From NCBI GenBank assembly GCA_025928415.1, contig JAICJK010000133.1:1-6865 (forward strand): a stretch of 6,865 nucleotides of DNA, given 5' to 3'. This document shows, piece by piece, positions 1-5,303 of the stretch. Positions within the stretch are counted from its first letter, which is position 1, and each line of letters opens with the position of its first letter. The notes beneath the pieces were generated by a model. The model had not been told where the DNA came from. It was given only the letters and a program-made list of their open reading frames with translations, and searched no databases. This stretch comes from Solirubrobacteraceae bacterium (lineage in GTDB: Bacteria > Actinomycetota > Thermoleophilia > Solirubrobacterales > Solirubrobacteraceae). The position numbers were made by a program, and so were the translations under genes.

Positions 1-249
1 GCAGTCGATGCCCACCGTCTCCAGGCGGTCGGCCTGCTCGGCGAGCACGAGCTTGGACCCGACGCCGTCGGTGGACAGCGCCACGCCCAGGTTCGGCGCG
101 ACGCGCAGCACGCTGGCGTAGTGCCCGGAGGGCAGGACGGAAGCGCTCGGCCGGTCGAGCTCGATTGCCGACAGCACCCGCACCAGCGCGCCGACGCCCG
201 CGTCGGCCTGGGTGGTGTCGACGCCGGAGGCGGCGTAGGCGTCGCTCAT
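1..249 (-). CDS. purM: PurM, phosphoribosylformylglycinamidine cyclo-ligase (AIR synthetase), N-terminal part
   Basis: The 83 N-terminal residues of PurM are present; the rest lies beyond the left edge. PurM is a cytoplasmic enzyme of de novo purine synthesis that closes the imidazole ring of AIR from FGAM, using ATP. The opening MSDAYAASGVD matches the usual PurM start (Y-A-x-x-G-V-D). The glycine-rich STDGVGSKLVLA at residues 59-70 is the family's conserved TDGVGTK-type segment, followed by the expected TVGID. The middle segment, around SGHYASVLRV (residues 41-50), differs from the FGGLF-type region of the E. coli enzyme, so this is a divergent subfamily. The ATG shares an ATGA overlap with the uppP stop codon, which suggests translational coupling as the last visible gene of a dedA-uppP-purM operon. 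Identification is firm despite truncation. Confidence 0.9.
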   Translation of the reverse strand, partial: MSDAYAASGVDTTQADAGVGALVRVLSAIELDRPSASVLPSGHYASVLRVAPNLGVALSTDGVGSKLVLAEQADRLETVGIDC

Positions 250-1067
250 CGCCGGCGATCGTGCCAGACCCGGCGGATCACCAGCGCCGCGAGCGCCGTG
301 CGGTAGGCGGCGTAGGGCGCCAGCGAGCGATCGCGCTCCACCTGGCGGATCAGCCACGTCGAGCCGAGGGTGGAGGCGAACGAGGCCAGGATGCCCGCGG
401 CGAAGCGGGCGGCCATCCCGGCCGGCAGCCCGCGGCGGGCCAGGCGCGTGCCCTTCAGCGCCGTGGCGCCGACGATCACCGGCAGCGCCACGTGGCGCGA
501 GAGCGCGTTGGCGTCCTCGCGGTCGAAGCCGCGCGCGCGGGCGGCAGCGAGCGTCATCCCGTTGCGCGAGGCGCCGGGGATCAGCGCGCAGGCCTGCGCG
601 AGCCCGAGGCCGAGGGCGTCCAGCGCGCCGGCGTCCGCGCGCCGGCGGCCGGTGGGCCCGACCCGGTCGGCGACCGCCATCGCCGCGCTGCCCGCCAGCA
701 GGCCGCCGGCGATCGACCCGGGCGTCCCCAGGCGCCGCTCGATCGGCCGCTCGAGCAGCAGCCCGGCCATCGCCGGCGGCGCGAAGCTCAGCGCGACGAG
801 CGTGACGCGGCGGCGGTCCAGCCCCTGCGCGGCCTCGGCGACCTCGCTGCGCAGGGCGAGCAGCAGGGCGGCCGCCGTCCCGGCGTGCAGCGCGACCTCG
901 AAGGCCTTGCGCAACTCGGGATCGAGGTCCGCGTAGCGCCAGCCCGCCATCCAGGGCACGAGCGTCAGATGGCCCGAGGAGGAGATCGGCAGCAGCTCGG
1001 CGGGCCCGTGCAGGAGCCCCAGCGCGACGGCGTGGCGCAGGGGCAGCGGGTCGTCAGACCGCGGCAT
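246..1067 (-). CDS. uppP: Undecaprenyl-diphosphatase, UppP/BacA family
   Basis: A 273-residue integral membrane protein of normal UppP length. The family removes a phosphate from undecaprenyl diphosphate on the outer face of the membrane, giving C55-P for peptidoglycan and surface-glycan synthesis; it also confers bacitracin tolerance. Motif 1 is at residues 17-33 (GLLHGPAELLPISSSGH) and contains E24, S30 and H33, equivalent to E. coli Glu21, Ser27 and His30. Motif 2 is PGASRNGMT at 164-172 and keeps the key arginine (R168). Two deviations are visible. The first acid of the (E/Q)xxxE motif is His20, and the usual second Ser of PGxSRSxxT is Asn169. Many hydrophobic stretches fit a multi-pass protein. 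The ATG lies inside the end of dedA (14-base overlap), and the stop overlaps the purM start. No clear Shine-Dalgarno site is seen, so reinitiation after dedA is likely. The family call is secure; activity with His20 is not proven. Confidence 0.92.
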   Translation of the reverse strand: MPRSDDPLPLRHAVALGLLHGPAELLPISSSGHLTLVPWMAGWRYADLDPELRKAFEVALHAGTAAALLLALRSEVAEAAQGLDRRRVTLVALSFAPPAMAGLLLERPIERRLGTPGSIAGGLLAGSAAMAVADRVGPTGRRRADAGALDALGLGLAQACALIPGASRNGMTLAAARARGFDREDANALSRHVALPVIVGATALKGTRLARRGLPAGMAARFAAGILASFASTLGSTWLIRQVERDRSLAPYAAYRTALAALVIRRVWHDRRR

Positions 1068-1719
1068 CGGCCGCCGGCCTGCGGCGGTTGCGGTACCACC
1101 GGCCGGCCAGGTACGCGAGGCCCACCACGATGAGCACCGCGACGGCGTAGTCCACGTAGTGCAGCTTGTCCTGGATGTCGGTCCAGTTGTCCCGCGCGCT
1201 CTTGCCGGCCAGGACCAGCCCGAGGTTCCAGGGCAGCGCGCCGAGGAAGGTCAGCACGGCGAAGCGCCAGACCGGCATCCGCGCGACGCCGGCCGGGAGC
1301 GAGATGAACGTGCGGACGACCGGCAGCATCCGCGAGAAGAACACCGCCGGGGCGCCGTAGCGCTCGAACCAGCGGTCGGCCCAGGCCAGGTGCGACGGCT
1401 TGATGTGGAGCCAGCGGCCATGGCGCTCGACGAGCTCCAGGCGGCCGTAGTAGCCCACGGCGTAGGCGATCAGCGACCCGACGAGGTTGCCCACGGTGCC
1501 CACCAGGACCGCGGCGACGAGCGAGTACTTGCCCTCCGAGACGTTGAACCCGGCGAACAGCATCGTCGCCTCGGAGGGGATCGGGATGCACGCCGACTCC
1601 GGCGTCATCAGCAGGAAGATGCCGGGCAGGCCGAGGTCGCCGACGACGTTGGTCGCGAAGTCGGCGAGCTTGTCCGTGACGGCGGCGAGGACGAGCAGGG
1701 CGGGCGTGAGCGCGAGCAC
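1054..1719 (-). CDS. DedA-family membrane protein, candidate undecaprenyl-phosphate translocase
   Basis: A 221-residue DedA (SNARE-associated, PF09335) inner-membrane protein. DedA members support membrane homeostasis, and some (UptA type) return C55-P to the cytoplasmic face. Family signatures are clear: TPESACIPIPSE at 39-50, with acidic E41 and E50, and FFSRMLPVVRTFISLPAGVARM at 127-148, with R130 and R136. From memory these match the functional acidic and arginine residues of E. coli YqjA. Hydrophobic segments lie near 27-38, 65-90 and 153-171, with a C-terminal helix near 190-206 followed by a basic RNRRR tail. The start is GTG at 1719, chosen because a TACCCT hexamer ends nine bases upstream and no in-frame ATG occurs before residue 38. 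It is the first gene of an operon with uppP, with a 14-base overlap. That neighbour makes a C55-P recycling role likely. The transport substrate is inference; the family is certain. Confidence 0.9.
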   Translation of the reverse strand: MLALTPALLVLAAVTDKLADFATNVVGDLGLPGIFLLMTPESACIPIPSEATMLFAGFNVSEGKYSLVAAVLVGTVGNLVGSLIAYAVGYYGRLELVERHGRWLHIKPSHLAWADRWFERYGAPAVFFSRMLPVVRTFISLPAGVARMPVWRFAVLTFLGALPWNLGLVLAGKSARDNWTDIQDKLHYVDYAVAVLIVVGLAYLAGRWYRNRRRPAADAAV

Positions 1720-1728
1720 GAGCGGGGA

Positions 1729-1734
1729 AGGGTA
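1729..1734 (-). promoter_or_regulatory. Probable -10 hexamer (TACCCT) for dedA operon
   Basis: TACCCT on the minus strand fits the TANNNT form and lies nine bases before the GTG of dedA, so transcription would start at, or only a couple of bases before, the start codon. No convincing -35 hexamer or Shine-Dalgarno site is visible. The same arrangement precedes three other genes in the window, which raises confidence in what would otherwise be a weak six-base match. Confidence 0.45.
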
Positions 1735-1750
1735 CCGGCGGGGCGGCGGC

Positions 1751-1756
1751 TAGGGT
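1751..1756 (+). promoter_or_regulatory. Probable -10 hexamer (TAGGGT), leaderless start of the aminotransferase gene
   Basis: TAGGGT fits TANNNT and ends six bases before the ATG at 1763, so the predicted transcription start coincides with the start codon. No ribosome binding site is present. The divergent dedA hexamer is only 16 bases away on the other strand, so two RNA polymerases could hardly occupy this 43-base gap together; the two operons may compete or be co-regulated here. Confidence 0.5.
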
Positions 1757-1762
1757 CAGCGG

Positions 1763-2851
1763 ATGGCCGTCCCGCTGTTCGACGCCTCGACGCCGCTCGC
1801 GCCGCTGCGCGGCGAGCTGCGCGCCGCGATCGACCGCGTCGTGGACTCCGGGCGGTTCATCCTCGGCCCCGAGGTCGCCGCGTTCGAGGAGGAGCTGGCC
1901 GCGTGGTGCGGCGCGGGGCACGCCGTCGGCGTCGCCAACGGCACCGAGGCGCTGACGATCGCCCTGCGCGCGCTGGGCGCGGGCCCGGGCGACGAGGTCG
2001 TCGTCCCGTCGTTCTCGTTCTACGCGAGCGCCGAGGCCGTCCCGCCGACCGGCGCGCGCCCCGTGTTCTGCGACGTCGACCCGGAGACCTTCGTGGTCAC
2101 GCCCGAGACCGTCCGCGCCGCCGTCACGCCGCGGACGAAGGCCATCGTCGCCGTGCACCTGTTCGGCAACGTCGCGCCGGTGCGGGCGATCGAGGCCGCG
2201 ACCGGGCTGCCGGTCGTGGAGGACGCCGCGCAGGCGGCGGGCTCGACGGGGCCGGACGGTCGTCCCGGGGGGCTGGGCGCGCTGGGGACGTTCTCGTTCT
2301 ACCCGTCCAAGAACCTCGGCGCGTTCGGGGACGGCGGCGCGATCACGACCTCCGACGCCGCGCTGGCCGAGCGGGTGCGCACGCTGCGCTTCCACGGCTC
2401 GCGCGACAAGGTCAGCTACCAGGAGGTGGGCTACAACTCGCGCCTGGACGAGCTGCAGGCCGCGATCCTGCGCGTCCAGCTCCCGCACCTCGAGGCCTGG
2501 GCCGGCGCCCGCCGCGCGGCCGCCGCGGCCTACGACGCCCTGCTGCCCGAGTGGGCGGGCCGCCCGGTCCCCACCGCGGGCGCGTCGCCGGCGTGGCACC
2601 TCTACGTCATCCGGGTGCGCGCGCCCGACGCGCTGGGGGCGGCGCTGGCCGGGCGGGGGATCGAGGCCCGCGGCTACTACCGCGCGCCGATCCACGCCCA
2701 GCCCGCGATGGCCGCCTGGGCGCCCGCGGACGGGCTGCCGGGCACCGCGCGGGCCGCGGCCGAGCACCTGGCCATCCCGATCTCCGCGGCGATCACCCGC
2801 GAGCAGGTCGCCGAGGTCGCCGGGGCGATCGCCGATGCGCGTCTGGGTTGA
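1763..2851 (+). CDS. DegT/DnrJ/EryC1/StrS-family PLP sugar aminotransferase
   Basis: A 362-residue cytoplasmic enzyme of the DegT/DnrJ/EryC1/StrS family (PF01041), near the usual length. These enzymes transfer an amino group, usually from glutamate, to a 3- or 4-keto nucleotide sugar. Visible landmarks are NGTEAL at 59-64 (PLP phosphate region), VVEDAAQAAG at 151-160 (D154 for the PLP ring nitrogen and Q157), and FSFYPSKNLGAFGDGGA at 177-193 with the Schiff-base lysine K183. YNSRLDELQAAIL at 224-236 is the typical subunit-contact and cofactor segment. All catalytic residues are present, so it should be active. The substrate cannot be told from sequence; a UDP- or dTDP-linked keto sugar is expected, and the 4,6-dehydratase gene at 6494 is a possible source. 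The gene starts a two-gene unit with the DUF354 gene, which overlaps its end by 17 bases. A TANNNT hexamer directly before the ATG supports this start. Confidence 0.93.
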   Translation: MAVPLFDASTPLAPLRGELRAAIDRVVDSGRFILGPEVAAFEEELAAWCGAGHAVGVANGTEALTIALRALGAGPGDEVVVPSFSFYASAEAVPPTGARPVFCDVDPETFVVTPETVRAAVTPRTKAIVAVHLFGNVAPVRAIEAATGLPVVEDAAQAAGSTGPDGRPGGLGALGTFSFYPSKNLGAFGDGGAITTSDAALAERVRTLRFHGSRDKVSYQEVGYNSRLDELQAAILRVQLPHLEAWAGARRAAAAAYDALLPEWAGRPVPTAGASPAWHLYVIRVRAPDALGAALAGRGIEARGYYRAPIHAQPAMAAWAPADGLPGTARAAAEHLAIPISAAITREQVAEVAGAIADARLG

Positions 2852-3821
2852 CCTGACGAACTCCCCGCACGTGCTCGTCCTGCGCCCGGTCATCGCGGCG
2901 CTCCGGGCGCGCGGCGCGGAGGTCGAGGTCACCGCGCGCGACTTCGCGCAGACGGTGGGGCTGTGCGAGCGCCTGGGGCTCGAGCACACGGTCATCGGCC
3001 GCCATCGCGGCGGGCGCGTGGCCGCCAAGGCGCTGGGCCTGGCCGACCGCTCGGCCGCCCTGGTCCGCTGGGCGCGGCGCCGCCCGCCCTTCGACCTCGC
3101 GCTGGGCCATGGGTCCAACGACGTGACCGTCGCCGCCGCGCTGCTGCGGATCCCGCGCGCGACGATGTTCGACTACGAGTGGGCGACCGTGCAGCACACG
3201 GTCAACTGCCGCCTGAGCCAGGCGGTCGTCGTGCCCGAGGCGATCCCGCCCGCGCGCCTGGACCGCTACGGGGCGCGCGGCAAGCTGCAGCGCTACCCCG
3301 GGCTGAAGGAGGAGTACTACCTGGCGGACTTCGAGCCCGATCGCGCGGTCCTCGACGAGCTCGCCCTGGACCCCGCGCAGCCGATCGCCGTGGTGCGCAC
3401 GCCGCCGGCCGTCTCGCTCTACCACCGCTTCGAGAACCCCCTGTTCGCCCAGGTGCTCGACCGGCTGCGCGGCACGCAGACCGTGGTGCTGCCGCGGATC
3501 GACGCCCAGCGCGCCGAGCTCGGCGGGTTCGTCGTGCCACAGCGCGCGATCGACGCCCAGTCGCTGATCGCCTTCGCCGACCTGGTGGTCAGCGCGGGCG
3601 GCACGATGAACCGCGAGGCGGTCGCGCTCGGCACGCCGGTGTGGACCACGTTCGAGGGCCGCCTCGGCGCCGTGGACGCGCAGCTCATCGCCGAGGGCCG
3701 CCTGCGGCGCCTCGAGCGCGCCGACGCGCTGGAGCTCGTCAAGCGCGACGGCCCGGCCCGCGACCGCGTACGCCGCGATCCCGGGCTGCTCGTCGAGCTG
3801 CTCACCGCGCCCCTGCGCTGA
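2835..3821 (+). CDS. DUF354 family protein, GT-B-like fold, function unknown
   Basis: A 328-residue protein of the DUF354 family (PF04007). The hallmark start MRVWVDLTNSPHVLVLRP (1-18) fixes the start codon at the ATG inside the end of the aminotransferase gene. Other typical segments are VTARDFAQT at 32-40, GHGSND at 91-96, FDYEWA at 112-117, RYPGLKEEYYLADF at 153-166, and a C-terminal nucleotide-binding-like region, VSAGGTMNREAVALGTPVWTTF, at 252-273. The last resembles the donor-binding half of GT-B enzymes such as MurG or UDP-GlcNAc 2-epimerase. No signal peptide or membrane segment is seen. DUF354 members often sit in polysaccharide loci, but I know of no settled reaction. The 17-base overlap with the aminotransferase gene implies co-translation. 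A glycosyltransferase or epimerase-like role on the aminotransferase product is the best guess. Family assignment is solid; function is inference. Confidence 0.87.
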   Translation: MRVWVDLTNSPHVLVLRPVIAALRARGAEVEVTARDFAQTVGLCERLGLEHTVIGRHRGGRVAAKALGLADRSAALVRWARRRPPFDLALGHGSNDVTVAAALLRIPRATMFDYEWATVQHTVNCRLSQAVVVPEAIPPARLDRYGARGKLQRYPGLKEEYYLADFEPDRAVLDELALDPAQPIAVVRTPPAVSLYHRFENPLFAQVLDRLRGTQTVVLPRIDAQRAELGGFVVPQRAIDAQSLIAFADLVVSAGGTMNREAVALGTPVWTTFEGRLGAVDAQLIAEGRLRRLERADALELVKRDGPARDRVRRDPGLLVELLTAPLR

Positions 3822-3825
3822 CGCT

Positions 3826-3846
3826 CGCGGGGCTCAAGGCCCCGCG
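3826..3846 (+). terminator. GC-rich hairpin between the DUF354 and methyltransferase genes
   Basis: Bases 3826-3833 pair perfectly with 3839-3846, giving an eight-base-pair stem of only G-C pairs around the five-base loop TCAAG. It begins five bases after the DUF354 stop codon. There is no T-run after it, so a classic intrinsic terminator is not supported. It could be a partial terminator, a pause or RNA-stabilising structure inside one transcript, or chance in very GC-rich DNA. Confidence 0.35.
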
Positions 3847-3858
3847 CGACAGGCCGAT

Positions 3859-3863
3859 GGAGG
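3859..3863 (+). promoter_or_regulatory. Shine-Dalgarno site of first methyltransferase
   Basis: GGAGG, four bases before the ATG at 3868. It fixes the start of this methyltransferase. No TANNNT hexamer occurs in the 46-base gap before the gene, so it is probably read from the upstream aminotransferase/DUF354 transcript and translated by the standard route. Confidence 0.7.
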
Positions 3864-3867
3864 TGGC

Positions 3868-4587
3868 ATGAGCGCGCAAGCGTCGCAGCCTGCCGCCGCC
3901 GGAGTGCACCGGGCAGCCGAGGCCGTCGACGGCTACTACGAGAATCCGCGTCCGGAGCTCGTCGAGCTCGTGCCCGCGCACGCGCGCGTGGTCGTCGACG
4001 TCGGCTGCGGGCAGGGCGCGCTCGGCGGGGCGGTCCGCCGGGAGCGCGGCGCCTGGGTGCTCGGCCTCGAGCTCGTGCCCGAGGCCCTCGAGGTCGCCCG
4101 CGGGCGCCTGGACCGCGTGGAGCGCGTCGACCTCGACGCGGTGGAGGAGCTGCCGGTCGCCATCGGCGCGGTCGACGCCTTCCTGTGCGGCGACGTGCTC
4201 GAGCACCTGCGCGACCCCGAGCGCCTGCTCGGCGTCCTGCGGCGCTACCTGGCCCCCGGCGGCGTGGTGATCGCCTCGATCCCCAACGTCAAGCACTGGA
4301 GCGTCCTGGCGCCCCTGCTGCTCGAGGACCGCTTCACCTACACGCAGGCCGGGCTGCTGGACCGCACGCACGTGCACCTCTTCACCCTCGAGGAGATCTC
4401 CGCGATGCTCGATCGCGTCGGGCTGGAGGGCTGCCACCTCGACGCGATCCGCTTCGCGCTGCCGCCGGAGCTGCGCCCGATCGGCGAGCTCGTGGCCCAT
4501 TGGGGCGGCGACGTCGCCGAGACGATCGCCCGCCTGGAGGCCTACCAGTACCTCGTGGTGGCGCGCAGCACGGAGGGCGGCGCATGA
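3868..4587 (+). CDS. Class I SAM-dependent methyltransferase, tandem copy 1
   Basis: A 239-residue cytoplasmic class I methyltransferase (Methyltransf_23-like). The SAM-binding motif I is VVVDVGCGQG at 41-50. The acidic end of strand 2 is GLELVPEA at 66-73, motif IV is the GDVLEHLRDP run at 108-117, and LAPGGVVIASIPNVKHW at 128-144 follows. The segment EDRFTYTQAGLLDRTHVHLF (153-172) matches a family often found beside glycosyltransferases in surface-glycan loci. The acceptor is unknown; sugar O- or N-methylation of a glycan or its precursor is likely from context. The next gene is a close paralogue, joined by an ATGA overlap and offset by seven residues, because this copy has a longer N-terminus. 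Over the first 170 or so aligned residues I count about 70% identity. The C-terminal region at 184-208 diverges strongly, which suggests different acceptors. A GGAGG site supports the start. Confidence 0.9.
   Translation: MSAQASQPAAAGVHRAAEAVDGYYENPRPELVELVPAHARVVVDVGCGQGALGGAVRRERGAWVLGLELVPEALEVARGRLDRVERVDLDAVEELPVAIGAVDAFLCGDVLEHLRDPERLLGVLRRYLAPGGVVIASIPNVKHWSVLAPLLLEDRFTYTQAGLLDRTHVHLFTLEEISAMLDRVGLEGCHLDAIRFALPPELRPIGELVAHWGGDVAETIARLEAYQYLVVARSTEGGA
4322..4379 (+). repeat. 58-base block identical between the tandem methyltransferases, copy 1
   Basis: This stretch is base-for-base identical to 5017-5074 in the next gene, 695 bases downstream. It encodes the EDRFTYTQAGLLDRTHVHL core, and 25 consecutive residues (153-177) are identical. 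Even synonymous positions match here, whereas flanking conserved codons differ between the copies. Confidence 0.9.
4572..4577 (+). promoter_or_regulatory. Shine-Dalgarno site of second methyltransferase
   Basis: GGAGGG lies inside the end of the first methyltransferase gene, six bases before the ATG at 4584. It sets the start of the second copy, although the open frame extends much further upstream. Confidence 0.7.
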
Positions 4588-5273
4588 GCGCGGCCGGCGT
4601 CCACGACGCGCAGGACGCCGCGGCGGGCTACTTCGAGCACGTCCGCCCCGAGCTGCTGGCGCTCGTCCCCGAGGCCGCGCGGACCGTCGTCGACGTCGGC
4701 TGCGGCACGGGTGCGCTCGGCGCCGCGATCAAGGCGCGCCAGGGCGCGCGCGTGATCGGGCTGGAGTTCGTGCCCGAGGCCGCGGAGGTCGCCGGGCGGC
4801 GCCTGGACCTCGTCGTGCGGGCCGACCTCGACGCGCTGGAGGAGCTGCCGCTCGAGCAAGGCTCCGTCGACGCCTTCGTCTTCGGCGACGTCCTCGAGCA
4901 CCTGCGCGACCCGCAGCGCCTGCTGACCCTGGTGCGCGCCCACCTGGCGCCCGGCGGCGTCATCGTCTGCTCGATCCCCAACGTGCGCCACTGGTCGGTC
5001 GTCGGGCCGCTGCTGGTCGAGGACCGCTTCACCTACACGCAGGCCGGGCTGCTGGACCGCACGCACGTGCACCTGTTCACGCTCGAGGAGATCGACCACA
5101 TGCTGCGGGCCGCCGGCTACGCCGTGACCCAGCTCGGCTGCACGACGCACGCGATGCCGGCGAGCTATGCGCCGCTGGCGCAGATCGTCGCCCGCTACGG
5201 CGGCGACGTCGACCAGGCCACCGCGCGGCTGCAGGCCTACCAGTACCTCGTCGTCGCGCGCCGCGCGGACTGA
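4584..5273 (+). CDS. Class I SAM-dependent methyltransferase, tandem copy 2
   Basis: A 229-residue paralogue of the preceding methyltransferase. Motif I is VVDVGCGTG at 35-43, which has the more usual Thr where copy 1 has Gln. GLEFVPEA lies at 59-66, GDVLEHLRDP at 101-110 and LAPGGVIVCSIPNVRHW at 121-137. The invariant EDRFTYTQAGLLDRTHVHLF is at 146-165. Both copies end with a GGDV...ARL.AYQYLVVAR tail, so they share the full fold. The region between (about 177-201) is unlike copy 1 and is the likely place for a changed acceptor. The open frame continues upstream inside copy 1, but the ATGA overlap, the GGAGGG site and the alignment with copy 1 put the start here. Its stop codon sits inside a 22-base tandem repeat. 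The two proteins may act in sequence on one glycan or form a heterodimer; that is inference. Confidence 0.9.
   Translation: MSAAGVHDAQDAAAGYFEHVRPELLALVPEAARTVVDVGCGTGALGAAIKARQGARVIGLEFVPEAAEVAGRRLDLVVRADLDALEELPLEQGSVDAFVFGDVLEHLRDPQRLLTLVRAHLAPGGVIVCSIPNVRHWSVVGPLLVEDRFTYTQAGLLDRTHVHLFTLEEIDHMLRAAGYAVTQLGCTTHAMPASYAPLAQIVARYGGDVDQATARLQAYQYLVVARRAD
5017..5074 (+). repeat. 58-base block identical between the tandem methyltransferases, copy 2
   Basis: Identical to 4322-4379. The run is bounded by single mismatches (C to G at both ends), and similarity continues at a lower level on either side. It could reflect gene conversion between the tandem genes or strong constraint on a recent duplication. 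Confidence 0.9.
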
Positions 5274-5302
5274 GGCCCGGCGCCGCGCGGACCGAGGCCC
5301 GG
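5259..5302. repeat. 22-base tandem duplication across the methyltransferase stop codon
   Basis: Bases 5259-5280 and 5281-5302 are adjacent direct copies with one mismatch: T5271, the first base of the stop TGA, against C5293. Each copy carries the self-complementary CCGCGCGG (5261-5268 and 5283-5290). The two copies can therefore pair as an eight-base-pair stem with a 14-base loop. The repeat fills the gap between two convergent genes and could help end transcription, but there is no T-run on either strand. Confidence 0.85.
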
Positions 5303-5303
5303 C

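Noticed and set aside
165..1133. 322-residue open frame antisense to purM and uppP
   Set aside because: The minus-strand products match known families over their whole length, while this one shows only Arg/Ala-rich filler.
1159..2856. 565-residue open frame on the plus strand
   Set aside because: Antisense to dedA and out of frame with the aminotransferase gene; the Arg/Gly-rich composition is typical of a shadow frame.
965..3118. 717-residue open frame on the minus strand
   Set aside because: It crosses the well-recognised uppP, dedA and aminotransferase genes in other frames. The translation is low-complexity Arg/Gly/Ala-rich with no family motif. Long stop-free shadows are expected at this GC content.
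2963..3871. 302-residue open frame overlapping the DUF354 gene
   Set aside because: It lies in another frame of a recognised DUF354 gene and lacks any motif.
3802..4500. 232-residue open frame antisense to the first methyltransferase
   Set aside because: Similar antisense frames occur under both paralogous methyltransferases simply because their codons are similar; no recognisable domain.
4185..4583. Upstream extension of the second methyltransferase frame
   Set aside because: The extension lies wholly within the first methyltransferase in another frame and is Arg/Pro-rich. The ATGA overlap, the GGAGGG site and the paralogue alignment set the start at 4584.
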